This document shows, piece by piece, positions 11,949 to 23,525 of a DNA stretch of 64,000 bases. The translations under genes and the position numbers were made by a program. This DNA is from Histoplasma ohiense (taxonomy: Eukaryota; Ascomycota; Eurotiomycetes; Onygenales; Ajellomycetaceae). The DNA lies in contig JAEVHH010000001.1 of assembly GCA_017607445.1 (NCBI GenBank), forward strand, positions 5,394,001-5,458,000. Reading direction: 5' to 3'. Under the pieces are notes generated by a model. The model was not told the DNA's origin. It ran no database searches and saw only the letters and a list, made by a program, of their open reading frames with translations. The number at the start of each line of letters is the position of its first letter. The first letter of the stretch is position 1.

Positions 11949-13243
11949 ATGAGGCTGTTCTCTACAGTTGTCACAGCAGCGATGCTGGTCAATGGTAAGC
12001 GTCCTTTTACTTCCCATTGATGCAAGTCATAAAAGGAACAGAAAAGAAAAGATTGACCGTTTTAACAATTCCTCCCACAGCGTCAATGGCGTTCATCCAG
12101 ACAGCGCAATTCCGCCCTAGCGATGAAAAGGGCATCTCTTACAGCGTCAACGTCCCACCTTCCACAGCTTCCAGGGGTCAAGGCCCCATATATTTCCAAA
12201 TGGAAGCTCCCAGTGATACAACTGAATGGTTCGCCTTGGGTCAGGGAACGGGAATGGCAGGTGCCAATATCTTCGTTGCCTACATCTCATCTGACAAGAA
12301 GAACATAACTATCTCCCCGCGCCTAGGGCGCGGCCATATGCTCCCTGATTACAACCCCTCTGCCCAAGTCCGCCTCCTGGAAGGCTCGGGAATCTCTAAC
12401 GGAAAAATTATCGCAAAAGTGCTCTGCGAAAGCTGTATGAGCTGGGATGGCGGCTCCATGAATCCTACGGATACAAAGAGCCCCTGGATCTGGGCCGTGA
12501 AGCGCGGCAACCCTCTCAACTCCGCCGATGTCGAAGCGTCAATTCCCTTCCACGACAACCAGGGCACGTTCACTTTTGACTTGACAGTGGACGCTAATCG
12601 CGGGGATGGCTCAAGTGGTTCAACGCCCGGCATATCCCAAAGGACCATAGACATCAAACGTGTGACACATGGTATCATCATGTCCGTCGTCTTCGTCATT
12701 CTCTTCCCAACTTTCGCCCTGACCCTATTCTTGATCCCCTACTCAAAGACAGCCACACGCATCCACGCACCCCTCCAGATCCTCACGCTCTGTGCCGCCG
12801 TCACCGGGTTTGGTGTCGGTGTCTCCTTGGGCCTTGACCTGAAGAGGGCAACCATGTACCACCCCATAATCGGGTATGTGGTTATTGGCTGGCTATTGCT
12901 TTTCCAACCACTCCTAGGATACTGGCACCATCTCAACTACGTGCGCACCCGCGGGCCTAGCGCTATGGGGCTGGTACATCGCTGGGTAGGCCGGAGCATG
13001 CTCGTGTTGGGTATCATAAATGGCGGTTTGGGATTTAAATTTAGTGGCATTGGAGAAGAAACGGTGCCTAAAGCCGGCGTTATTGTCTACGCAATCCTTG
13101 CAGGAGTCATAAGTGTGGCGTATATTATTATTTTGATGTGGGGAACTTCGAAGAAGAAGAAAAACCAGCAGCGGTTACGATCCGATGAGTCGTTCTTTGA
13201 TAGTGAAAACATAAAGCTGGCAGACGGAAGGAGAAGGGGATGA
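11949..13243 (+). CDS. DOMON (CDH-type cytochrome) plus cytochrome b561 membrane protein, 2 exons
   Basis: Exon 1 (11949-11994) encodes MRLFSTVVTAAMLVN, the start of a signal peptide. Exon 2 (12081-13243) completes a 402-residue protein with cleavage likely after the ASMA region. Residues about 20-190 form a cellobiose-dehydrogenase-type cytochrome domain: Met in the GTGMAGANIFVAY segment and His in GRGHMLPDY are candidate heme ligands. Residues about 205-370 are a cytochrome b561 membrane core with its four histidines in separate helices: VTHGIIMS, RIHAPLQI, YHPIIGYVV and LVHRWVGR. The tail is basic (KKKKNQQRLR). Such proteins are thought to move electrons across the plasma or an internal membrane, possibly to surface redox enzymes or iron reduction; donor and acceptor here are unknown. 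No functional partner is adjacent. Confidence 0.9.
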
Positions 13244-16242
13244 ATAATAATATGAATGGCCGAAGGAGGGGTTGGGACGTTGATCGTCAGATATATACAT
13301 TTTCCATCCGACCTGCACCTAGATCTGACAAACCTTCCATATTTTCCTTTTTGTTTCATGCTACGAACTTATGACACATACAGGCGCTTTGCTGGGGATT
13401 TTCTACTATGATGCTTGTCTCCTTTTCTTGTTACTGTAAACTTCAAGCCTTTTCGGCAGGTTAAACTTTTATTATGGATGGTTCTGGGTTTGATCATTCT
13501 TTTGCAGAACTAGTTAAAACTTCAATTTTCTAAGCTGTATGAAATATCCATTTTCTCATCTATATCCTTCTTGCGCTTTTTCTTTTCATCTCCTTTCCAT
13601 CTGATTGTTTGAGTGAGGGAGACTCTTGTATGGGGCATGTTTTATTAAAGATGTAGAAATCATCCAGGACATCACAATTTCAAGTGTTCGGCAAGATGAT
13701 TTTGACCACATTAGCTGATGCAAAATGTGAACGTATGACTGTCCAGATTTGCGGTGTTCTCCCAGTAATGCTCTGCAGTTGCAGAAATTGCCACTATGTT
13801 GAATAAGTTGTTCAGAGGAAGAGCCGCTTTGGAATTTTCCCTATCAACCTGCTGCAGCAAAGAGGGCGAGGTCCCATTGTGCAAAATGAGTTGCGCAAAA
13901 GGACTCAGCGAGCGTAACCTCCAAACCTATGAATGGCTGCTGTGTCCGTGTCGACTTTGCGACAGCATTTCGTGTTCCAAACAAGGACCCAGCAGAAAAC
14001 CTTCGAGCAATTCTGCTTTTCTCAAGCAAGTAAGCAGCCAGGCCAGCATCAAGCACATGCGCATGCAGATCAGATATGCGAGCTTCTCTGGCCTATATGG
14101 ATGTATTTTAGCGGCTTGATGCTTAACTCAGCTTTTATGTGAGGTGTCCATCCCTCATAACTTCTTCCATGAGGGTGAGATCTCAGTATTGAGGGTTTCA
14201 TTTTCCGTTTCCAGCTGGTGCAAGGGTTTTTGTTCCATGCCTCCATATTCCGAATAATCCAGAACATATTCAAATTCTGCGCTTCTCTATACACACACTG
14301 GAGCTTGTAACCTGGTTATTATTGAAACTTAATATAAATAAGCAAATAACATCCCGCGGTAGGGTTATAGGCTCTCTTCCAGTCCCCTATAGATCCCGCG
14401 GGGCATGTTGAAGAGGCAGACAGATGTTTGAGACAATCGTGGTGAATTACATTCAGCCACCCAAGTTGGAAAAAGTAGATCGTCAGTCATACGGCGGGCA
14501 AAAAATCTCAGATAAAATTTCCTGATTCATAACTCTGCGTAGATTGTGGGTATATAAAATAGTCTAGAACAACCTAGCCGCGCTCACTTAAAGGTGAAGT
14601 CAGTTAGTGTTTCTCTGCAAGACATCGCGGAATTCTGGTGGCAGTACTTTACGATGCTCAACAGTGGAGTTCGCTCTATATCCAACTTCAGTCAACCTGG
14701 ACTGAGAGCCTTTCAGCATCTGACGCATGGACCGCGAGTTCTCTAGACCACAGCTTAAAATGAGCCCAGTACTATCCCAGATACAATCTGTGGTTCGAAG
14801 TCAGTTTTCCCGGAAGTCCTTGGTTTGAATGGGCTTCGTTTTTGATATGAGTAGCTAGTATCGAGCCTCTAGCAACCCCATAACGTCATCCACAGCAGTT
14901 GGAGGTAGTTAGAATTGTATCCAGCTTTGATGATGGTTGTTAGGTGCGGGCGCTAATCCTTAAGTTATTCTGAGATCTCGCCATCTGTCCTCTGGTACTG
15001 GATGGGCTAGGTTATTGTGTTTTACGAATCTCCTTAGTAAACGGTATCTTCATAACACTGTGGGTACAGGGCCATCCCAACAATATGCTCGTTTGCAGCT
15101 TCGAATGGTGCAATATTGGCTGGAGATGCCGCACTTTGAAGGTTGTCTGATTGGCATTGCCAACTATGAGCCATCACATAATGAAAGTTTTGAGACTGCC
15201 ACCATAGAAGAGGAATGTTAGCTTTCCTATTAGAGATCTCGCGAGGGTCTAGCTTTTGGATCTTTTATTTTGAATGTTGGAAAAAGGGAAAACTTGACTT
15301 TTAGTTCTTTATAAGAGAGTAGTGTTGAACTTCGGGCGAGCACAGGGATCCGAAATGATATGATGCCAGACCTCGTACCGTTGCTCGAACGAAACTCTGG
15401 ACCTTTTCATCTAAGACTGGGAAGTCATGCAATTCGGCTGATTCGTTTGGAGGATCCAACAAATGATAAGATCACTCTGAGCGCAAGCTCCCAGTAAACA
15501 TCCGCTCAGCGCCATATATTCCCTAAGAGACTTTCAGCAATACACGCATAAGATATTAAAATTCATAAAACATGACCAGTTATATACATACATGTAGTTA
15601 TTTCATAAACAGATTGTTTTGGAGCGTAACAATTGATTCTGTTTGCACCATCAGCCTATGAGAGGGCCACCAAACCTCAGCACAGTCAATGAGTGATCCA
15701 GATATATGAATGTCAAGCCGAGTAATATGTTCCTACACACAGACTGCTTCTCTAGGCTGATCTGGATCCATCTGGCGCCGGGTGTGGTTGTCCTAAGCAA
15801 GGCTAAGCACGGTGACTGATAGCTTCCCTGGACGCGCTTGGTGGTTGTGGGCAGCCTCAGCTTGGGTGATCGCTGGATGCTTAAATATTTACATCCACTC
15901 CTTCGCCTTTCGCCTTTTCTCTTCTCACTCCTTGTCCCTGGATATCGGATATCCCCGCCCCACCAACAAGAGCATCTGATTTGTGCTCTTGTGAGAAGTG
16001 TAAGTGCGCCTTGCAGCCATCATCCCGATATTTCTTTGTTGTCTCTGTTCTCTCCACAAGCTGCTGCTGTATTGGACGTTTAACCACCGCACCAAACCCC
16101 AACCAGCATCCTGTGATGTTGCTGCTCCCTCAAGTTACGCCTTTTCATTTGAATTCCGGCCTGAATGGCTTAAGCTTTTGAGACTTGTCCTATAATTTGG
16201 CCTTCGTTGCTGACCATCCCCGCCACTGTGCAACCTATTTAG
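13244..16242. other. Gene-poor interval, 3 kb
   Basis: Only short overlapping open frames (all under 110 codons) without recognisable motifs. Bases 13380-13620 are T-rich and probably contain the poly(A) region of the DOMON gene. The last 400 bases are C/T-rich, as in fungal promoters or leaders, and lead into the RRM gene at 16243. No RNA gene or mobile element is recognised. Confidence 0.5.
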
Positions 16243-18051
16243 ATGCTCCATTCGTCACCGGGAAAGATGGACCCTCATGTTACCATCAAAAAATCACATC
16301 TGGACACGCTCCTTCGCAGGTACGATTTTGACCGATATATTCCCCTGATGTCCCCTTAAATGCTACTCAATTGGCCCTCAATTACTTGGTCAGGCTTCCG
16401 GAGTTCATGACTGGCTTCGTTGAAATGTTGTTTATTTATAACTCGACCCCTTTTATTTGTTCGTCGTTGGTGATTACATATACTGAGCACTAATGGAGAC
16501 TCTTGCTGGATTCCAGGGCGGAGTTGGTGTGTATCCCATATTCACAGCTTGACGCAGTTCGTTCAGTGCCATTTGAGGCTCTAACAGGAGCCCCGTGCTT
16601 TGTGGAACTATAGCATGGCTCGTCCGCCGATTTTGATGCTTCTTTTGTTACCATCTCGAAATCAGAGCACGAGCTTCTTGTGAGTTTGTTTCTTTGTGAG
16701 TTAACCTTGTGTGATTATATAATTGCTAACCCGTTGTTGAAGCTTCGTAGATCCCGTGAATATGGTACCGTACCATTCCTGGCTTCTCGAACCTTCAGTT
16801 TTTATGCTCTCTACGCATTCCCCATATAGCGCCATACCTAACAAGTTAAATATGGTAGATAATTTGAAGCAGGCCCTGTACGACGGGGGTGTAACCGAAG
16901 AAGCTCTTGAAGTGAGAGAACTCGAGTGGCAACCGCGCAAGGTCATACCGCTTACTGAGTTATTAGACTTTGATAATCGGCCCCGGAAACTCGGAGGAGC
17001 AAGGAGAGTCACTCGAAAGTACCCTGGGCAGCAAAGCTGCAGTGGACATTAGAAATTTCCCTCGCCATCCTCTACACCAGATCTCGAATGATCCGAGTAG
17101 CAAAAATACAGCAACCAACAGCGGTTGGCCTCAGAATGGCGCGGGCAGGATCCAACGGGCTTTTAACAGCAACGGCCGTCAATCGAGTCTGGAGAACGAC
17201 GTCACATCATTCCCGAGCGATGAAAAGGATGATGGGCTATTTGCTGGCAATACGCAGCCTAGGCAAGACCGGCAGCAGCCGTCAACAGAAAACCGTACCC
17301 TACTTCTAAAAGGCCTTCCTGAACGGGCGACTCACCGTGATGTTGTTTCTGTGATTCGAGGTGGCGCGCTGGTAGACGTTTTCCTACGACCAAGAGAGCG
17401 TCAGGCAAGCGTCTCATTTGCTGAGGGCAGAGCTGCTCAAGAATTTTTGGCGTTTACTAAACGACAAGACCTTTTTATCCTTGATAAGCTGGTGAGACCC
17501 GTTGACACATCACGATATCCTCTCTATATGTGTACTGACTGCTTAACGAATAGATTGAGGTCACTTGGAGTGATCGCCAGTTTTTCCTTGCTGGTCTTGT
17601 TGCTACTAAGCTGGCGAATGGAGCCTCACGTAATCTGGTAATCCGCTCGGTGCACCCAAACCTGACAGAATCCAGGATTCGTGATGACTTGGAGCATATC
17701 CATAACCTTGTGGTGATCGATATCACTTTCGATAAGGGGAATGCGTACATCTCGACAAACTCAGTTCATAATGCTTTGTTTGCTCGAACTTGCATGATGT
17801 CTCGTTTGGCGTACAAGGGCATGAAAATTGAATACTATTCAGATGAGTGCGCAGGCCCATTGCCGAAGGTGCAGTATGTTCCAAAGAAGGTTGCACCGTC
17901 TCCTCCAGTGAAGAAGGCGACTCCAATGGCCAATCGCTTTCAGATGCTTAACATGGATGGGGCAAATGACTCCGACGAAGAAGATGAACTGACGAGCACT
18001 ACCTCTCTCGGTGGCAACCTAAGCTGGGCCAACTCCAGCATTGCAGTTTAG
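16243..18051 (+). CDS. Two-RRM RNA-binding protein with a 14-nt microexon, 5 exons
   Basis: Proposed exons are 16243-16319, 16751-16764, 16859-16911, 16967-17491 and 17554-18051, giving 388 residues. The N-terminal coiled segment reads ...LLRRSREYDNLKQALYDGG; only the 14-nt exon at 16751-16764 joins the flanking exons in frame and supplies SREY, which is common in related fungal RRM proteins. RRM1 begins RTLLLKGLPERATHRDV with an RNP1-like RQASVSFAEG. RRM2 begins NLVIRSVHPNLTESRIRDDL with NAYISTNS. The last 60 residues are acidic and serine-rich. The protein resembles fungal Nrd1-type (negative regulator of differentiation) RRM proteins, which bind mRNA in the cytoplasm, but has fewer RRMs than S. 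pombe Nrd1, so no symbol is given. The first intron (431 nt) could hide a further alternative exon. The exon 3 donor GTGAGA and the acceptor at 16966 are consistent in phase. Confidence 0.72.
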
Positions 18052-18921
18052 CTGCAGATTTGCTTCTTATCTAACAGCCACATCATTAATCTTATGACTA
18101 GTGGAATGAAACGGTTTGGAAGTTGTTTTCATCGATACTATGAAAGGTCAACAGACAAGCGTATCTTTCAGCTCGTGGAATGAACCCCCAGGCCCGGGGT
18201 TTATGATAATTTCTTCATTATTTACGTTTGACGCCCACAGTGCATTGAACATACCCCGCACACTTCCCCACAGTTCACGGCGAGCATGTTTGTTGAAGGT
18301 CGTTCATGAATTCATATTTGTTTAAGCTCTCCATAGATACCCCTTATATCCCACCATCCCTCTTTCGGTTGCTTCAATACTTCAATATATCTTTCTCTTA
18401 TCAATTGATTCGGACGAACTGCGGTACTAGAATTTTATCTCGTCCTGTTCTACCATCAAGGATATGCCTGTGCGCGATATCTCCGTGGTCTTTTGCTCTT
18501 GCTTGTGGGGGCTTACGAAAGATCGAAATGCACAAAGTTAGGTTATGCTGTATTATCGATGGTTTGAAAAGGCTAACAGCAACTAGCATCAAATAAGAAG
18601 TATACCATTAGATGCAATCTGTACTTGAAAGACTATCCTCTCCATTCGTAGACTAAACATCGACCACGAGCTTGTTCGCGATGTTCACGTGATCAACATC
18701 TATATCTGCACAAAAACTATCAAACAGCCACAAGCGAAAAAAAAAAATCCAGGAAACCTCGAAATTCGCCCAACCCGATGTCCAACGACCAACAGAATCA
18801 GCGAAAACCCCCCCTTTATCCCCCAAACACCTAACACGGCAATCACTTTCAATTGCCAGCCAGCCATCTCACCAATCTACACTCCCAATTCCTCACTCCG
18901 TTGCCTGGCTCGCACCAAGCC
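18052..18921. promoter_or_regulatory. Intergenic: RRM gene 3' end and eIF3l promoter
   Basis: 870 nt separate two plus-strand genes. No coding frame is convincing. Bases 18700-18910 are purine-poor with many CCAA/ACC runs and probably form the eIF3l leader. Confidence 0.5.
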
Positions 18922-20509
18922 ATGGCTTTCGACAACAACCGCACAAACGGGCGGCACGCCAACTTACACGATGAATCCGATGTCGAAGAGGAAGCTCTGG
19001 TTAATGACTACCGCGAACAGGTGCATTTTGATGATGGTATGAGTGAGCTGGACCGGACGACTTCGCTGGGTGCTGGATCGCAGACACAGGATATACAGGC
19101 ACAGTTAGTAGCTGCGGCCACGCCACTGGAGTTCCAGGCAACACTGGAGACGAAGTTTGCGAGCTACGATAATTACTGTAGCTTGTTTCATTACATATTG
19201 AATTCGGATGGGCCGGTTGATTTGGATGTTCCTACTGTAGGTTTTAAATCTTTGATTTATTAGTTCTTTTCTTTCTGAGACAGGCGGATTTTGAGTCCAC
19301 GGTGTGGCATTTTGTGCAGTCTTTATGATAAATTTCCCCTAATCCCTTGGTTTTCTGAAGCTAATGTGGCCGGTGTGATGGGGGTAGTATTTCTGGGCAT
19401 GGGATGTGATTGACGAATTTATATATCAATTCGAGTCGTTTTGCAGGTACCGTAACCGCGTCGCTCGCACTGGGTCAAATGAGGAAGAGGCACAGCTTTT
19501 GAAGGAGAACCCGAACACATGGGGCTGCTATTCAGTCCTCAATGTCCTATATTCGCTGATCCAAAGGTCCCAAATCAACGAACAGCTTGCAGCAATCAAG
19601 CGCAACGAAGACCCCGCAGCCGTTGCAGGAGAATATGGAAACCGGCCTCTCTACCGAATGCTGGGGTATTTTTCTATCATCGGTCTACTCCGCGTCCACT
19701 GCTTGCTTGGCGACTTCAGTCTCGCCCTCAAAACTCTCGATGATATCGAGATGAACAAAAAGGCTATGTTTGCCCGCGTTATGGCCGCCCACTTCACGAC
19801 GTACTACTACGTAGGCTTCTCCTACATGATGATGCGCCGCTACGCCGACGCCATTCGCATGTTCAGTCACATCCTCGTCTATGTGTCCCGCACCAAGAAC
19901 TTCCAGAAGGGCAGCAACAGCTACGATGCCATCGCCAAGAAGAACGACCAGATGTACGCCCTAATTGCCATCTGCGTCGCATTCCACCCTACCCGTCTCG
20001 ATGACACCATCCACTCCGCTCTCCGCGAGAAATACGGCGAGCAATTCAACCGCCTCCAGCATGGCGGACCCGAAGCCCTCCCGCTCTTCGAAGAGCTTTT
20101 CCGCTCAGCCTGCCCCAAATTCATCAGTCCAACCCCACCTGACTTCGAAAACCCAGCCATGAACGTCGACCCCGTTGACCACCAAACGGCCATTTTCATG
20201 GACGAAGTTCGCAACACCCTATACAACCCCACCGTCAAGTCTTACCTCAAACTCTACACGACGATGGATCTGCAGAAGCTTGCGGGCTTTTTGGATGTGG
20301 AGCCGCAGCAGCTGCGCTCATGGCTACTTGTCAATAAACAGCGCAGCCGGCAGATCCGATGGTCGGATGGCGGGTTGTTGGAAGGGGAGGTTGCGAATGC
20401 AAATGACCTGGATTATGCTATCGAGGGCGATCTGATTCATATTAGTGAGGCGAAGGCAGGGAGGAGGTTGGTGGATTGGTACTTGCGAAATCTGGCAAGG
20501 ACATATTAA
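18922..20509 (+). CDS. Eukaryotic translation initiation factor 3 subunit L, 2 exons
   Basis: Exons 18922-19236 and 19388-20509 give 478 residues, the usual size for eIF3l. The intron lies between DLDVPT and YFWAWDVIDEFIYQF, a conserved block. The N-terminus (MAFDNNRTNGRHANLHDESD) is acidic. The body contains the family blocks NTWGCYSVLNVLYSLIQRSQ, RPLYRMLGYFSIIGLLRVHC, FTTYYYVGFSYMMMRRYADA and KNDQMYALIAICVAFHP, and ends in a PCI domain (SYLKLYTTMDLQKLAGFLDV...). eIF3l is one of the PCI subunits of the eIF3 scaffold that binds the 40S subunit and recruits mRNA; it is absent from S. cerevisiae but kept in filamentous fungi and animals. The start at 18922 has context AAGCCATGG, close to the optimum. 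Confidence 0.95.
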
Positions 20510-22526
20510 AGAGGTTGGCAGTCGTTAGGCAATTCGGGGTATTTTTTATGAAATGATTTTTTTTTTCCTTCTTTCCTGGGAAGGGGTTGATTCGGAAATA
20601 AACATGGTTTCTCTCGTCCTGCGCTGTGGATATGATAACTACGATTGATGCACTGGACGGTCATCTTGTTCCATTTCTGCTCCCTTTGTTTAAAATATCT
20701 AATTTTTTAACTTCACCTTGTTGATACGACGCATTGATGGGAAAAGTGACAATGAAAAGTGGATGCATAGATAGCGGTTGGCATACGTTGACATCTTTGC
20801 TTCTTTTCAATTGCCAACTCTATTTAAATTTCTCTACCTCAATGGAACGAACTGGGAGCTCCCCAAAAGAAGGAGAGGGGATGGCGAGTGCAATTGAAGG
20901 TGGCTATATTTCGTATTTTTTTTTTTTTTTCTTTGTATTAATTTGCTTGACTTCCTTACTTTCCGCTGTTTGTTCTCTGGGATACAGAAAAATAGATAAA
21001 ACATGATTTCTAGTGTGATGTTTTTCTTGTGTCCTATCCATTTACCCATTTCTTGTGCTGTTTCGTCTTCTTTCCCCTGAAGCTTATCATCAAGAACAAC
21101 TTAACGAATTCTTTTGCCCCATTGTCCATCAGCCCTTCCTCTATTTTCTTGCATTGATCCATCTGTTGAGAGTAGTAGACAAGAATCAACGATTACAGCA
21201 CCAGCAGAGCATACTGTTCGATCTCATGGGACTGCTGTTTGACCTACAGATGCTCATTTGAGACGGCAATATTATCTGATTGTTATATCCCTGACCGAGG
21301 TGAATTACCTACAGCTGGAAAAAGATATCATCCGGGCTTAGGTCTCTTTTGCTTTCCCCATCCACTAGAACTTCTCCACATATAGATAATCTTGCAAATT
21401 GGTCTCGTGCGTTTTAAACCTTTCTTCAAGAAGACATGCAGAAGTGAAATTCCTGGGCTGATATACTCCCGCGCTGACCTCAAAATCCTGTACCTTGACT
21501 ATATAACTGAAATAAACAAAGTCAAGTCAATCGCCATTCCAATCAACTCTCTCAAAGCACTAGAATGGTCAGTCATGACGCATTTCCCCCTGGTTAGACC
21601 ATTCGAAGCACCATGGCAATAACGCCCATATGGTCTGACGTCTACTTAGTTCATTAGTAGACCATCGGCGAGCGCAATACATCACCCTCAGGGATTGTCC
21701 ATAGTATCGTAGGTTTGGCGAAGAAAATTCGAACTATGGGCCTTTTTGCTCCAGGATGACCCCCCTGAGGACCATCATGGTTTGCAGGAAACCACTTGCT
21801 TAAAATCGGGGTACGACGGGAATTTAATGTTCGCCATACATTCTTCTGGTTCCCGTCCGTCCCCTGGAGGTCCCCAACCTGCCCATCTTCCTCCCCTAGA
21901 GGGGCAAGTCCGGGGCCCGAGGGGGGGAGGGAGGAATTGAAGTGGATTAAATATATCGCCAGGAGATGTCATCCATGATAATTGTTACTTGAACTGCGTG
22001 CTCATTAGTGTGTAATAATCCATTATCTGTGTTTGTCAAAGACACATTCAGGGGATCCAGGCGGGGTGTGAAAACACATGTAGAACATGCAATGTTCTTG
22101 GGAGGTTTTACCACTGCACGAAAAACGACCAATCCTTAAGGTGGGAACCCCCATCTTATGATATATTTGCATATCTCACAGACGGTACACACTGAACTTC
22201 CCAACACCGAACAACTTTCTCAACTGCGGGTTTCGGCATCAGGATGAATTTTTCCCAATCGCGAGTGGTGTTTATTTCACCACGAGAGAGAGGGAACTCA
22301 TCAGCTCAGACACAGATCGACAGATCACCCCCCTAAGATAAGGGGCTAGGATGATGTAGGGAGCACGACTTGGTATGCGCACTTTGGGGGACTGGACTCA
22401 GCCAGCGGAATGTCATCTTTAACTTTCTCTAGTTGTGTGCAGCTTGTTGGATATCCTCCTGTCCATTCCTGACTTCCTTCTGATATCCAACCACCTCCTG
22501 AGTCGAATCACCTTCGCCGTGTAAAT
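20510..22526. other. Intergenic, 2 kb
   Basis: This follows eIF3l. T tracts at 20550-20570 and 20915-20932 suit terminator or UTR sequence. No frame over 100 codons has family motifs. A G-rich/C-rich patch at 21880-21930 has runs of 3 to 7 G or C. No RNA gene is seen. Confidence 0.5.
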
Positions 22527-23525
22527 ATGCCTGACAGATCTGCATACAGAAACGTCTTCCTGCACCTTGTCTCAACAGGAGCCACTTTTGGAGGCTTATA
22601 CCAGGCGGGCTCAATCACTGAGGAGATATTCCTCTGGATGCTTCAAAATGTGCTTCTTGTTGCAGAACAGCCATTAGCTGTCATACACCGAGCTTCAGGT
22701 CGGGTTGTCGCTCATACTACACATGTGCTTGAGCCTGGAGATTATGATGTCTCCTCTGCAGGTACGCTACCTTCCACGCATTTTAGATTTCACATAGTAA
22801 ACATATTCCATAGGGCCCATTAAAGTAACGGATGAGGTTTCTTCTTTGCGAGTCCTGAGCTACTCCATTTCAGGCAGAGAGAATCACTTTCGGGATGGAG
22901 TCCGTTCAAGGGATGGAAAATGTGTTATTACTGGAGTAGTCAACCAATTCGCGCCATTTGGCAGATGGAATGCATTCAAGGTTGCACATGTGTTCCCTCT
23001 GCGTCATGAAAGTATATGGATCGATCAAGGCTACAGCTTTTGGGTTACAAATATGGCAAATGAGGTTGAAATGTCACAGATAAACTCCTTCCAGAATGGA
23101 TTGCTGCTAAAAAGTGATGTCTTTGATTCATTTATGCTTTCAATAAACCCTGATCTGATGTAAGTGAATTGAAAATTGTCTTCTTCCCCCAGAAAACCAA
23201 ATCTTGCATTGTGATACTAGCACAAATATAGGACGGATATAAAATCATATCATTTGGTCCAGATATTCTTGGGGTTGATGGAAGGATACTCGACCCAATC
23301 TGTCGCAACCCAAATGATAGTAATCGCGTGTCTGATGAAATACTGCGATGGCATTTTCGGCAAGCTGTGCTTGCTTACATGAAGGGCGCAGGGGACCCTG
23401 TTTTTGAGTCTCATTTCCCCCCTGGTACTGACATGATAGCAGATATTCGCAAGGGCCCAGCTAACAAGCAAAGATTTGAAATGGAAATGGCGTTAAGGCT
23501 ACAAGCATGGAAAGGCCAGGACTAG
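22527..23525 (+). pseudogene. HNH-domain protein, probable frame break between exons 2 and 3
   Basis: Exon 1 is 22527-22761 and exon 2 is 22814-23159; the third coding block is 23232-23525. Together they read as a fungal HNH-domain protein: GNVFLHL-like N-terminus, then RDGVRSRDGKCVITG (HNH Cys), WNAFKVAHVFPLRHESIW (the AHVFP histidine motif), and YKIISFGPDI...GRILDP near the C-terminus. Exon 2 reaches SINPD and the family continues directly with DGYKI, but the only good donor (GTAAGT at 23160) leaves phase 2 while the acceptor at 23231 needs phase 0. I therefore call it a likely frameshifted copy; a sequencing error or a non-canonical splice is the alternative. The function of this expanded fungal family is not established; nuclease activity is only inferred from the motif. 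Confidence 0.6.

Noticed and set aside
19921..20238. Antisense 105-codon frame within eIF3l
   Set aside because: Shadow of a strongly coding exon; no independent features.
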